A stretch of 64,000 nt of DNA, taken from Paramacrobiotus metropolitanus (Eukaryota > Tardigrada > Eutardigrada > Parachela > Macrobiotidae). The stretch covers positions 682,001-746,000 of the forward strand of contig NW_026570257.1 in NCBI RefSeq assembly GCF_019649055.1, in the 5' to 3' direction. The notes under the pieces were generated by a model. That model had not been told where the DNA came from, ran no database searches, and saw nothing but the letters and a program-made list of their open reading frames with translations. Every line of letters begins with the position of its first letter. The stretch's first letter is position 1. Made by a program: the position numbers and the translations under genes. Below, piece by piece: positions 47,459-59,000 of this stretch.

Positions 47459-47861
47459 CTTGTAGTATTGTCAAAGGTAAATAATCAAAAGTATACAAAC
47501 ATGCAGTAATCGAGTGCAGTTTCCCGAGTAAACATTAACAGTTCAAGGTTTCTGTCGGTTACCGGAAAAAATGCACGTGAAAACAAGCGGAAACCACTGT
47601 TATACGCAGAAATTGACACATTTGCCATGTGCGGCACGTAATGACCAAGGTGTCGGATGATCATGTTTGCCTTTCATCTTAGTGTTGTTTAATGTATTAC
47701 TGCAGGTTGTCTTAATATCAGTACTGAATATTGCTGTTGCGGCACAGCGCACAACGTTGCAACCTTTCCTGCTTGAGATCGTCAATTATGTATCAGTGGC
47801 TGTCAAGGCTGGAGGAATGTTTGACAGCTTTGCAACCTTAGGGCAATACCATCAAACGAGC

Positions 47862-48294
47862 ATTGTCACATTTACAAAGAGTGCTGCTACAACACAAAAC
47901 TACAGTTTTATTATCTAAATTAATTAAAAAGCTGGTACAGTAATAAGAAAGAAAGGCGTACATCAGTAGGAAAAAACGGTCAGCCATACTTGCGATTGAT
48001 TTAAGCACTGTATCGTTTTGGTTCCTTGCGTAACTGTTACCTGATAGCTGTATGATTGTCGTTGCGCCAATAGCGTTTAGTCCCGGGAAATGGGCGCTGA
48101 TATCTCTATCCATGCTCTCGTATCGAATCACCACAAGTTTTACGAACTTTATGGATAACAATGCTTTATGACAATTTTTGTTTGCCGGTTAATTTGCAAT
48201 TGCATGAAATCGGGGTAGATAAATTTTTTCTCGCATTTCAACGCCTCGTAAACGGTGAATTCGTTGTATTTTCCTATCATTAAAGGATCCTAAG
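47862..48294 (-). other. Possible small gene between TRPM copies 1 and 2
   Basis: Two adjacent coding-like stretches are visible on the minus strand. One runs from an acceptor near 48290 (DPLMIGKYNEFTVYEALKCE.., stop near 48143). A second, in another frame, covers about 48150-48049 (VKLVVIRYESMDRDISAHFP.., donor GTAACA) and can join to 47898..47862, ending ..FVNVTMLV. I could not connect the first two by a good intron, so this may be a frameshifted pseudogene, a misread gene or chance. No family recognised. The rest of 47459-48599 shows nothing else. Confidence 0.22.
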
Positions 48295-48599
48295 GAAGTA
48301 TTTTTTCAAGTTTGTTGTTTTTGAATATACTAGATACAGACCTCTACACTATTATGCTTCCTGCCTGAACTGTCGCTGCTGCATGTGCAAAATTCTTGGG
48401 ATGTAGTGCTAATTTTCACATGCCAAAAAGACAGATTGAATGACCACAGAAGTGTTTGTGCGAATGTATCTATGCCGGAAACCCAGACCGAGCCCGAATA
48501 AAACAGTACTGTTAAATGTCAGGCATTTAAATACAGCATTGCTTTTGCATTATAGACGGGAGCATGGCACGGTCGATTAATGATCAAACGTGTACGCAG

Positions 48600-51500
48600 C
48601 TATATAGAAGTAGTTAAATCCGAGCTCTTAAACATTTCAGCCTTTCTTAGCTCCAGGACTTGTATGAACTCATTCAGTTCTTTTTCGATATCGTCCGAAC
48701 TAAAACAAATGAAACCGTACGTTAGTCGAAATAACTGATCAGATGTTTCGTCGCCATTTTACGCGCTCCTTACATGGCATCGGCTGCGGCGATCTTCTCC
48801 TCCATAGTCTTTTCCGAGTCTTTCTTAAGAAAGTAGCGTATGGCCACGGTGGACCAGTACGTAGAGACGGACGCAGCGGAGGCTTCCGGCATGTTGGCCT
48901 GCTCCATCTCGATCATGTTTTTAACCACCTGTTATAAACATGCACACCGCTTACAAAGCGATTGCTGCTGCTCGTAAAGAGGCATACTGCGTTGGCATGA
49001 AATGTCTTACCCCAACTTTACTTTGGCCTCTTTTTCCCATGAAAATTCTGATGCTGTTGGCCATGTAACCGAAGACATTTAACGGTGGCGGCAGCGATGA
49101 CCGCACTCCATATTCCAGAATTAAATTGGCAAACCGAAATTTCCATATAACGGCATTGTCCACCCATTCGTCAATGAATCGTGTGCTATAAAACAGTGTT
49201 TCTAATCGTACCTTAGAAAATCAATTTATTATTTAAAAAATGGTCGTACAAGATAGCGCATCCAAGGACTAGCAGCGTTCCCAGTTGCAAAAATACGTAA
49301 TAGTGTAAATAAAAGGCGTAGGACCAAAAGGTCACGGTGTTACCTGCAAACAGCAATAGCAGTCAGGTACGCTACGAAATTCCCGTGCTAACGATAGTTA
49401 ACGTTATGTTATTAAAGATCTTGACAAACTGCATACAACTAGGGTCGCTATAGTCGCCGATCCAGCATCGTTCTTCTGGATAAGCGCCCTTCATCTTCAA
49501 AGGCTGTGTAACGTTGGACCAGTTTATCTTGGATGCATCACAGCTCGGCGTACTGCAAATCGGGAGTTAATTTTACAATGAAGAAAAAAAACTTACAGCC
49601 TCGCACTACCGATACTAATATACAAAACGTACTATTCAAGTACATTCGGGTCACCATAAGAGAAGAGTGTTCCAAATGCCCTGTATGCTGCCTTTCGCCA
49701 TTCATCGCCTGTCATTGGAGAATCGGGTAAAACCGTTGCTTGCCATACGAGGCCAACTGCGAACTAATGAATACAAACGTTTTGCAAATAATAATGAAAA
49801 ATAATTGATTTTTGGATGCTTCAGAAAGTAAGTACTAACGAATGCTGGATAAGCTATAACTGCCCACTGAAAGACATCGATTGTGAAGGAGCGATAAATC
49901 TGCAAATAGCAACCAAGACACTTGTTAAATGCGCTTGTAAACTTAATGAGTCGATGGTCAGCGTACCAGTCGAATTGAAGGACCGATGATGGGATCCATT
50001 GAATAGAAAATATCCCAGATGCGGTACGCATAGTATAAAACAGCTGCAAAAAATCACTGACATGACATTCCGTGATTGAAAATAACAGTGAATGATAAAC
50101 CTTCTGGTTTTACCGAAACTTAGAATGACTCGTCCGGCCAACGGATGATCATAGCGGAACGGGGCTATTCGATACAAAAAGATCAGAATACATAGCACTC
50201 CTTCGGTTATTAATTCGAAGGTCACCATCCAGGGTCGCCAGGCAAATTTGTTCTGCCATCCATAGAGTTCCCTGTTTAGATCGGTACACGTATAACGGTT
50301 TACCATCAATTTTGGTGCGAGTTCAGTTTAATGGTCTCGTGAATGGCGAATATCACAAACATTACACAATCCTCACTTTGTTATAATAGCAATCCATCTC
50401 ATCAAAATCCATATCCACACCGCGATATCTACTCCGATATACCTGCACGGTGGCAGCATCACATCCACCGACATCAGCATAAAGAACGCATAGTAGATCC
50501 ATGCACTGCTGAAGAACTTGACGCAGGGCGAATTCCAGATGGCATAGATGCGTTTCCGTAGCGGCACGGTGGTGCGTTCCGGCCGGCTCAACTGGACGGA
50601 GCTGCTGCGCGAACCGAAGCGGCTCTTCCCGTGGAGATTGTTGCCTAGATTGGCCACGTATGCTTCTTTACCTTCTCTGGTTTCCGGTCGTGTGAATAAG
50701 TTCCGAGCCATATCGCCGCGATCTAGACGAGGAATGTACAGCTGATGGGTGACGATAAGGTGGAAGCTGGTTACTAACCGTATGAGGTCATACTGAGCCG
50801 AGCAGCCGCCATGGTTGATCGGCGTCGCCGCCAATACCCTGTTTTCTCCAGACTCTTTTCCAGCGCTGGGAAGGATAGCCATATGAACATGGGAAAGATG
50901 AGGAACGCCGACAACAACAGTTTCACCGTGTTCATAGATCCCTCAATACTGATGAAGCCGTAATACCAATGACTTAAGAAATTCTGCACATTGGGATGCG
51001 CAATAAACGTCCTGCAAAATAAGAGTCCAGGAAACAGCGAAGAATTTTCTTCGCAGGCAAGAATAAATGCGGTAGAATAATTTACTTGTCCCTGGCTTCC
51101 ACTGCCAATCGTAGGGGATTCATGTTTTTATAGTCGGGAAGATCACGGATGAGCATAGCGCGCGAACGATTGCGATTGTCGTGGTACGCCATGTCGTACA
51201 GATCGTGGGCCACTTTGCCCAGGCGATTGGCCACACCCACCAGTGCGGCTTTGGCCGCTACTTCGTGACATGAGCGCGCCAGACCACGGAATAAGCACTC
51301 AGCAAATAACGTATTGGGAATGGGATCTTGCGAGTGCTTGAGCATCACCATGACCATTGGTTCGTCATAGGTCATTACCGCAAACACAAGGAGAGCGTTG
51401 CGAGCCTGCAAAATAAATTATTGCAACCAGATATTAATCCGTTATTTTGTCAACTTAAGCTGTACAAGATTCGTTAGCTTCAGAACCGCAATTAACTTTA

Positions 51501-54500
51501 ATCAACGTACCTTTCGCTCTCCATCCGTGTCCGTGGTAAGAGGCGCGCCTTTTAAAGCGTGCGCTGTAATTTCCGCAAAGTCCAGATAGTCTTCCACACC
51601 GGTTATCTGATGGATGTAAGGATTAAGGTGCTTGATAATGAAGTGCTCATCTACTACATCATCTGCAAGAGAAAACGATTGCTGTGTGACAACATATACT
51701 CTGAGATTCCTACACTCTAAAAGGACAGTACTTACTGTCAGCGAAACCTAATCCTTGGCGCCACACGTGGGCCCAAAATTCGCTACCGTGTCCTTCCAGA
51801 GCGTATTGATACAGCTGAGCATATCGTTTTGGTGTAAGAAACTGGCGCACAGGGAAACTATTTTGCAGGAAGATATCGACGAACTCTGACCGCTTTAGGG
51901 CAATGGCCATTTTAAAGGGCTCCCAACCAACCTACAATGTTTGGAATGTGCGTACATGCTTCGACGTAGCGAGTGAGCGAGTACTTCGATTATTTTCGCA
52001 TACATAAGAGACCCTAGTTTACATATTTCTGTATACTGGACAGTAAAAAAACGGAACTCCGGAATGCGAAACAAGTCGAAGTACTACAGTGACGTAGCTA
52101 GTAATTTTTCTTACTGTGAAATCGTTCCAAAGCGGATCCTCAAATATCATGTGCAGGGCTAAATCTGTTTTGTCGCATTTCATAGCGATCCGCAGGTTGG
52201 CATCGAAGACTAGATCTTCTGGAGCCAAAAACGAACCTTTAATAACCGCCTCCACAATGAACTGATCCAAACGGCTCAGCTTTTCGGGATCGGTCCCATC
52301 CACGACAACAGCGATATCCATGAAGCGCCGGTCACTGATGACTTCCACATGCTGCCGGGCGATGGAGCGGGCCCGGGTGGGATCATCTGCCAGATCGGGA
52401 AACTCTTCCACAATGTAACGCTCCAATAAATCGATGAGATCGCTTTCGTCCTCTCCTGATTGTCTAAGCACAATCGTTATCGTTATTCTCATACAAGGAT
52501 GTTAACGATAAGGCTATTACTGTTAGCGATCCTGACTAGTTACGGTATACCTCGCAGTTCGTGTACGGGAAAGTACACATTGAAACTGGTACCGTAGCTG
52601 AAACACCTTACTTAAGATTAACACCATGGGCCAGCACATTAGCCACTCCTCCCGTTCCACCCACAACGACAATGACGTTGGTGTTTTTGGCAAAGGTCGG
52701 CAAAACAGCCAAGTCCTCTAAGTTGCCCTGCAGTAATATGACCGCCGAACCAACTGGACTGGAATTTACTTGTCGGCCATTGTAACCTGAAAATAATTAT
52801 GAGTGTGATCAGGCACATGCAATCTTTGTTCGGAAACCGATCGTGGTCACTTAGAACTTGAGCTACTGTTTTCGGTTTTTTTCACCAACGAAAAAGATCA
52901 CATGCGGATATTGAGGTACTTATGAAAATTTATGCAAGCCCGATCGGTTGTAAGAATTTAATAAAATTAATATTAAAAGCAAAGCCGGTATCTGCGCTGC
53001 GGCGCTGTACGCTCGCTGCGCAGTACGTAAAGTTCGACTTCGCACGAATCTCTAGAAGCTTCAAATACTTGCGAAAATTAAGGGAATGTGTACCACGTTT
53101 GGGTACAACTGCTAAAACTTTCGCACACTCCCAAACACTTTTTTTCATGACATTCTTCCAAAAGCGAATTTTCGAATTTCGCATGAAAACGCAAAATATC
53201 CTGGAAAGTTTTTACACCGAACCAGCGTTCCACCCTATTTTTGAAATTTTAAAATGAGTTTCAACCATTGTAAAAATTATTTTCAAATTTGAAAAAAATT
53301 GTTTAAAAACGAGCTCCGTGATAATGTGAGTTCGCAAGCAAAATTTGAAGAGCATCGAATCATAATGAGACTTTTGGTACATCTCCGTGCGTTTAAACTT
53401 TTTCAACCGCCGATTTACTCAAATGATTTGGCCACACAGTGTCATAAAACGATGCAAAAAATTGTTTGGAAGTGCGTGAAAGTGAAAGCTTTCGTACAGG
53501 TACTGAGGTACACCAGTTTGGCACCATGTACCATGTACCGACAGACTTCCCTTTAAAACAGCATAATACTCGTACGTACGAGTGGCAATGACGGCGGCAT
53601 ACTGACGGTAGATCTCTGTCCAAATGGCCCTCTCCAGGTCCATCATAAACTGCAGACTTTCTTGCTGGCTAGGTGACCGGCTGATAGCCGCTTTCGTATA
53701 GCTGACACCGGCAATAACACTACGCTGGATGCACTCTTCCAGCACCAGCATAAAATCCTGTCCCCGGCGGCTCTCGGTGAACCTCTTGTGCACGCCAGCG
53801 CCCAAAGATTGTTCATGAAGGGATAACTCGGTGAGAACATTCTGAAGGAGGTCGGTGGCCGCCGACGGAACTGAGCGGTCGTAGATCAATACTGTGCCGT
53901 TAAGGTTGGTTAACAACTGCCAAAAAAACGATTTGATCTTTAGATTTTACATATTTTTATAAAGACTTGTTAAATTGTGTTAAAATTAATTTTATATTTG
54001 GCCTATACGATATTAATCGGATGTTATTTTAGATGCGTGTTACAGTATGCAGTGCCAGAAACACAAACCGAGCCGATTCCATGCAAAAAGTACTGGCGAT
54101 GCTGAATTGTGGGAAATGTTGGTCTTCCTTGCCTCACAACACCGGTGAGAAATGTGCAAATAAGATCGGGAAGCCGGTCGATTTCGGTGCACTGGCTGGC
54201 AACTATTTTAGCGATGCGTTGTGTCTGTTCTTGATGATCTGGATCGCTTACACTGGAATATTGTTGCTGAAAAAGCAATTTAAACTATGTAGTTAACAAT
54301 AATATCACAATTAAATAATTCAGCGCTTTATGCATGCATGCGCATACTAAATGGATGCTAATGATGGTTAATTTGTTATTTTTAAAAAAAACACAGCTTT
54401 AAAGGTGTGAATAACTCGGATGCCGACAACTGCTCGACATGGTCTTGCCGCAAATATTTAACACAGCCCGTATGCCAATCACAGTCACTCCGTTTAGAAT

Positions 54501-55081
54501 CATTGTCAGTGTTACGAGTATAATACGTATTATGCCTGCAGAATGTTAGGTGCGTTTACTGCGTTAGATCAGCACGTGATATTAAAACAGCGGTTTGCAG
54601 CAATTGCAAAAAATGTCTAATATTATGTATGACTAAGCATGTATACTTCTATAAATGTTTCTCTGTTAAATGCCGTATAGCAAAAGCCATAAGGGATACG
54701 AAGCACTATACAGATAAAAGAAACAGTAACTTTTTGATTCAGGGAGATAAAATGTGTGAAGAGTGCAGTAAATAAATTAGTTTTCCAGCGAAACCAAAAA
54801 TACGTATTTACGTGCATAAGAATTAGAATAATTCATGCAGAGAAAGCATATTGTAAATCAGTAATAAGTTAATAACTGCAACTTCCGGGCACGTGCAGGC
54901 CTGCCAAAGCGCTGTTCAAACGTACCGTCATGTAGCAACTATTACATAAGTTTACCAAAGGTGATTTTAAATAATCCTCAAATAACATAGATAGCTTTTG
55001 GGTTACCTTAGTCCCGAATTCATTTCGAATTGTTGGCTTGGGGCGTTGTGACATGGGACGACCGTTCTGAATGGAACTCAT
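48600..55081 (-). CDS. TRPM: TRPM-family cation channel, copy 2 (1165 aa)
   Basis: Nineteen exons: 55081..54956, 54266..54069, 53916..53580, 52786..52612, 52463..52115, 51931..51736, 51662..51511, 51405..51086, 51011..50779, 50722..50377, 50271..50114, 50043..49967, 49899..49840, 49763..49633, 49552..49437, 49343..49250, 49185..49011, 48928..48774, 48699..48600. Seven exon lengths (175, 152, 320, 77, 60, 131 and 94 nt) equal those of both other copies. The LSDAT loop reads GTGGVANVLAHG near residue 260. Six membrane segments span about 760-1020; the pore loop is YRAFGTLFSYGD (Phe939-Gly940); and the TRP helix WKFRFANLILEY with LPPPLN at about 1035-1057 is the most family-typical of the three. 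A Glu/Lys-rich helix (IEKELNEFIQVLELRKAEM) ends the protein and may be a short coiled coil. The first ATG is in a good exon but the N-terminal exons are poorly conserved. No enzymatic C-terminal domain. Confidence 0.9.
53078..53556. mobile_element. TTAA-bounded palindromic element, copy 2 (479 bp), in TRPM copy 2 intron 3
   Basis: TTAAGGGAATGTG at 53078 and ..GACTTCCCTTTAA ending at 53556. Shares with copy 1 the CTTTCGCACACTCCCAAACAC segment and its inverted partner near 53465, the AT-rich centre with ATTTTAAAATGA, and the block around 53370 (GAGACTTTTGGTACAT). The arms are shorter and more diverged than in copy 1. Its right end lies about 24 bp inside the intron from the exon 3 donor. Confidence 0.75.
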
Positions 55082-55197
55082 GGCGCGAGTACTAGTATTG
55101 TATAATTAATGTATAATTTAAAAGAAAAATATACGGTTTTACTATAATAATATATGCATGCGTCCTGGTGGCATGATAGAAAGCTAGCAGAAAGGCC

Positions 55198-55392
55198 TCA
55201 CATTTTCGTAATATCACACCCATGTGCAGCGTTAACCGTCGACTGTAAGTCAACTGTCCAGATATAATCGTAAAATAACGTGCAGTATTCGAAAGGCTTG
55301 CCAGCGTTCGCTGTAGCCTGTCGATGGTAATTTTTTGCCAGCCCTGTCTTGCAACAAAGTATAGCCGTCGCTGCTCCCAGAAAAATGCGCAT
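55198..55392 (-). CDS. Candidate small secreted protein (64 aa)
   Basis: An intact short frame from an ATG at 55392 to a TGA at 55198. The first 19 residues (MRIFLGAATAILCCKTGLA) look like a signal peptide; the remaining 45 residues carry two cysteines and end GCDITKM. No family recognised. It lies upstream of TRPM copy 2 on the same strand and divergent from the small plus-strand frame at 55508. Short length and lack of homology make it tentative; it could also be 5' leader sequence of the TRPM gene. Confidence 0.3.
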   Translation of the reverse strand: MRIFLGAATAILCCKTGLAKNYHRQATANAGKPFEYCTLFYDYIWTVDLQSTVNAAHGCDITKM

Positions 55393-55507
55393 TTCGCTAC
55401 AGGCTAAGTGTTCAGTTAATCGCGTAACATTGTACGAGTTAAAGGAAAAAAAAATTTTGAATCGACATCAAGCCGGGACATATCTGTGCACGGTGTAGGA
55501 CAACTGA

Positions 55508-55687
55508 ATGCTTGTGCTTATATTTTTGTGCTTGCTTTTTCTGACATTTTCTAAAAGTGGTAATGGTGCACGTGCGGAACTAAGCCAGGGCGGAAAAAAT
55601 GTTGCCGGTTTAGCAGCTGCGCGGCGTCGATTTACCGCTATTTATCATTATTTTGTGAAATCCCTTCGAGCAGAGTTGTTGCTGTAG
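55508..55687 (+). CDS. Candidate small secreted peptide precursor (59 aa)
   Basis: The ATG at 55508 opens a 59-codon frame to TAG at 55687. It starts with a strong signal peptide (MLVLIFLCLLFLTFSKSGNG) and continues with a basic 39-residue part containing GGKN and an RRR cluster, a layout seen in peptide-hormone precursors but with no recognised mature peptide. Divergent from the candidate at 55198-55392, 115 bp apart. Unsupported by homology. Confidence 0.3.
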   Translation: MLVLIFLCLLFLTFSKSGNGARAELSQGGKNVAGLAAARRRFTAIYHYFVKSLRAELLL

Positions 55688-56084
55688 ACATTACGTCTGT
55701 AGTATGCAGAAGTGTTCAGCTTATGACTGCGGGCATTATTAATCAAAGAACCGTGTTCAACCACACCAGCAAACCAGTTTATCAATCGCACTTTTTTAAT
55801 ATCAAGGAAGATTTTTGTGAAGTCATGGATAGTAATGGATTTTTATGGTTGCAAATAGTCAACATAATAGCGATTCTTGATATGTGGCAACACGTTATAC
55901 ATTTATATGGAATAATGGCATAAGCGCAATAGATACTAAGAACTCTGAAACAGATGGAAGAATCAGTAAGATCAGCAATACAATTTAGTTACGTAAACAG
56001 ATGCAAACCCTACGAAAAATGCATTTCGTTCTATATGTAAAAATTGGATTAATTCGGCATATTTCCTATATACGAAGCTGCTCC

Positions 56085-59000
56085 TTATTCGTTAACATCA
56101 TGATGTATGTGGTCGTATTCGGAATCACTGAACGGTTCCGGCATAGCGTAGGTTGGGGCAACGGGACTCAGTGGACTGAGCGGATGTTGCGGCTCGTGAG
56201 CATTGCCGACAGACTGCCCGATGGGCAAAACTGGAGCCGTTGCTACAATGTGTGCCAAGTTCCCTGATACTTGGACTAAAGCGGCTAGTTCCCTTTCAAT
56301 GTCGCCGATCCTACAACAAGCAACGGGAAAATTGCCGCTGATCGCATGTTTTTATCGTTTGATTTAAGAATAAGTTCAAATAGCATTCTTACGATTCATC
56401 GTGCTGAACCGCTAAAGTGGACTTTTCCGCTTCATCCGCTTGTGCACGATAACAGCGCTGGGCTACATTCTTCCAGAAGGATGAGTCCAAAATAACATTG
56501 GGAACGGGTGCATGGTTGGGAGATTCCGGAGAAAGAATCGGCTCAGCTTCGGTCATCGCTTTGAGACCCTTCAAAGTTATACGGAAGAATAATGAGAAAT
56601 GATTTTAAAATGCAAGACTTTTCTTTTGTTACTTTGAAATGGACAATTCAGTGATTCCGATTAATTAAAAGTACTGTATGATATTTTTAACATTTACTTT
56701 GTTAATATTATTTAAATACGGTATTTTGCCAATGTTAAATTTTAAACCTTGCATTTATCTCGAGTTTTTGCTAATATTGTATAAATTTTATAAACCGTGA
56801 ATTCGAAGCATCCTGTGTCGAACGTTTGGATTATAATACATGGAAGAATAAGTGCAGATTCAGACTGAAATAAACGGCGCGAGTGAACTTACGGTTTTCG
56901 GCTGATTATCCACATACTCCACGCCTTGTTTCTTGACAATATTGAAGATATATCCGATGATGCTGAATGGAGCTGGCAACGAGGTGCGCATACTGTAGTT
57001 CATAATTAATCGGCAGCGATGGTATTTCCAGATATTCGCGTTTTCCACCCATTCGTCGATGAAGCGCGTGCTAAGGTCCGACGAAAAATGTCATCGCCAA
57101 TAATTGTCATAATCAAACTTTGTTGCGACTTACAAAATCCAGCTGGCCAACATGAGGAGAGTCCCCATCAGCACAAAGAAGTAGTATAGCAGATGGAAAA
57201 ACCACGCCCAAAAGGTCACCGTGTTACCTGAAAGAACCTTGTTTGAAAAAAAAATTGCGCTGCCATTTAAAATTAGTCTTCCTACAAGAATAATCTGAAT
57301 AATCTCCAATCCAGCAGCGTTCAGGTGGAACGGCCAGAACAACTCCGGCTTGACTGTACTGCTTAATGGGCTGAGTCAAGGAAGAACTGACCAGTTTGTC
57401 AGCGCCGCATGTTGCACTGCAATATTACATACCACATTTCAATTGCAAATGAAACAAGTATGTCAAAACTTGGCCTTGTTTTTATTAATAATGGATTTTT
57501 CAAGGATAACAATAACCTACACGAGATCAGTGTAGGGGGCACCGTATAAGATGGAATGAAATCCACGATAAAATGCTTTCCGCCAGTCCTCGCCGGTTCC
57601 CGACGGATAGTCCGGATAAACAACGGCTTGAAAAATTAGGGCGACAGCAATCTGTGTATTAAAAAAATAGGTAAAAGGAAAACAACTTTCCATTTTATTA
57701 TTGACTTATTGATAATATACTTAGCTCAATACGTGTACGGTGTGCGTAATAATTTTCGAGGTACTTTGAAAGTCGAATGCGATCAAACATTTCAGGATCG
57801 TAAAAATTTTACTTTACCAAAACTCACAAATGTCGGATTGAAATTAATGCTGCAATAACGGCACTCTATTGTCATATTTTCAATAAAGGAAATTACCACT
57901 TTTTTCTGTAAATTTATTTTGAGAACGAATACCGCTCATAGAATAATAAAAAGCACTATTGATTTGGAATTAAATAACGAATCGGGATTCAATACTTACG
58001 AACAGGGTATAGGTAACCATTAGCCACTTCATCAGATCATATCGGAAAGAACGAATGGTCTACAGCAGCAGAAGCAGACTAGCAGTTACCATTAATACGA
58101 AGTTACGAACGTCATTGATGTGCTTCCTTTGAAGACCGCACTCACCATTCTGATAGTTGGTCCCAGGATGCCATCCATATAATAGTACATATCCCAAACA
58201 CGGTAGTAGTAATACAGCACGCCTGGATTACACAAAAAATATTTAATCCAACCTTCGGGGTGAAAATAACAGACCGTGAATTTAATCTTGGCCAGCTTTA
58301 CTCACCGCAACATAAGACAACTCGACCATACCAACCGATCGTACGTACGAACTCAATACTCGTATCTTGGAATGGATAAATGCGGTAGATGAAAAACAGA
58401 GCGTTAAAAGCGCCTTCAACGAATAGTTCCATCATGAGCCATTTGAAGTTAACCACCGGCAGTGCAAATGCGTCATAGATCGCTCTGCAACCATCAGTCA
58501 TTATGTCAAAAATTTAAAAAAATGAGTTTCCGTTAAGAGATAAAATTATTATATATCTTTTTATAAATAATAAATAAATACCAGTTGCGGATATTAAAGG
58601 CAAATCAGCGCAATAAACCGGTTATATTAACAGGTAATTTTATAGAGTAGAGGGTTATTATAAAGTTTTTACTTCGTGCACAGTTCCAACCAGCGCAACC
58701 CGGCCAGCACCATGACAGCGTAATCAACTCCTTTGTACCGGCAAGGCGGCATCATGGCGGCAATAGCCAACAGCAGGAGAAAGATCCAGTAAGTGAACTG
58801 GCTAACGTGAAAGGTCACCGCCGGAGTGTTCCACACCGCGAATATTTTCTTGGACATGGGCAGACGGGTTCCGGTGGACTTTTCGGGCTTGAATGTCGAG
58901 TGCATTCGAAGCTGCATGTTGGTTATGTATTCATCTTTTTCCAGTTGGCTTTCAGGGCGCGGATGAAAGAATCCGTTGGCTAAAACAACGCCGCATGGAA

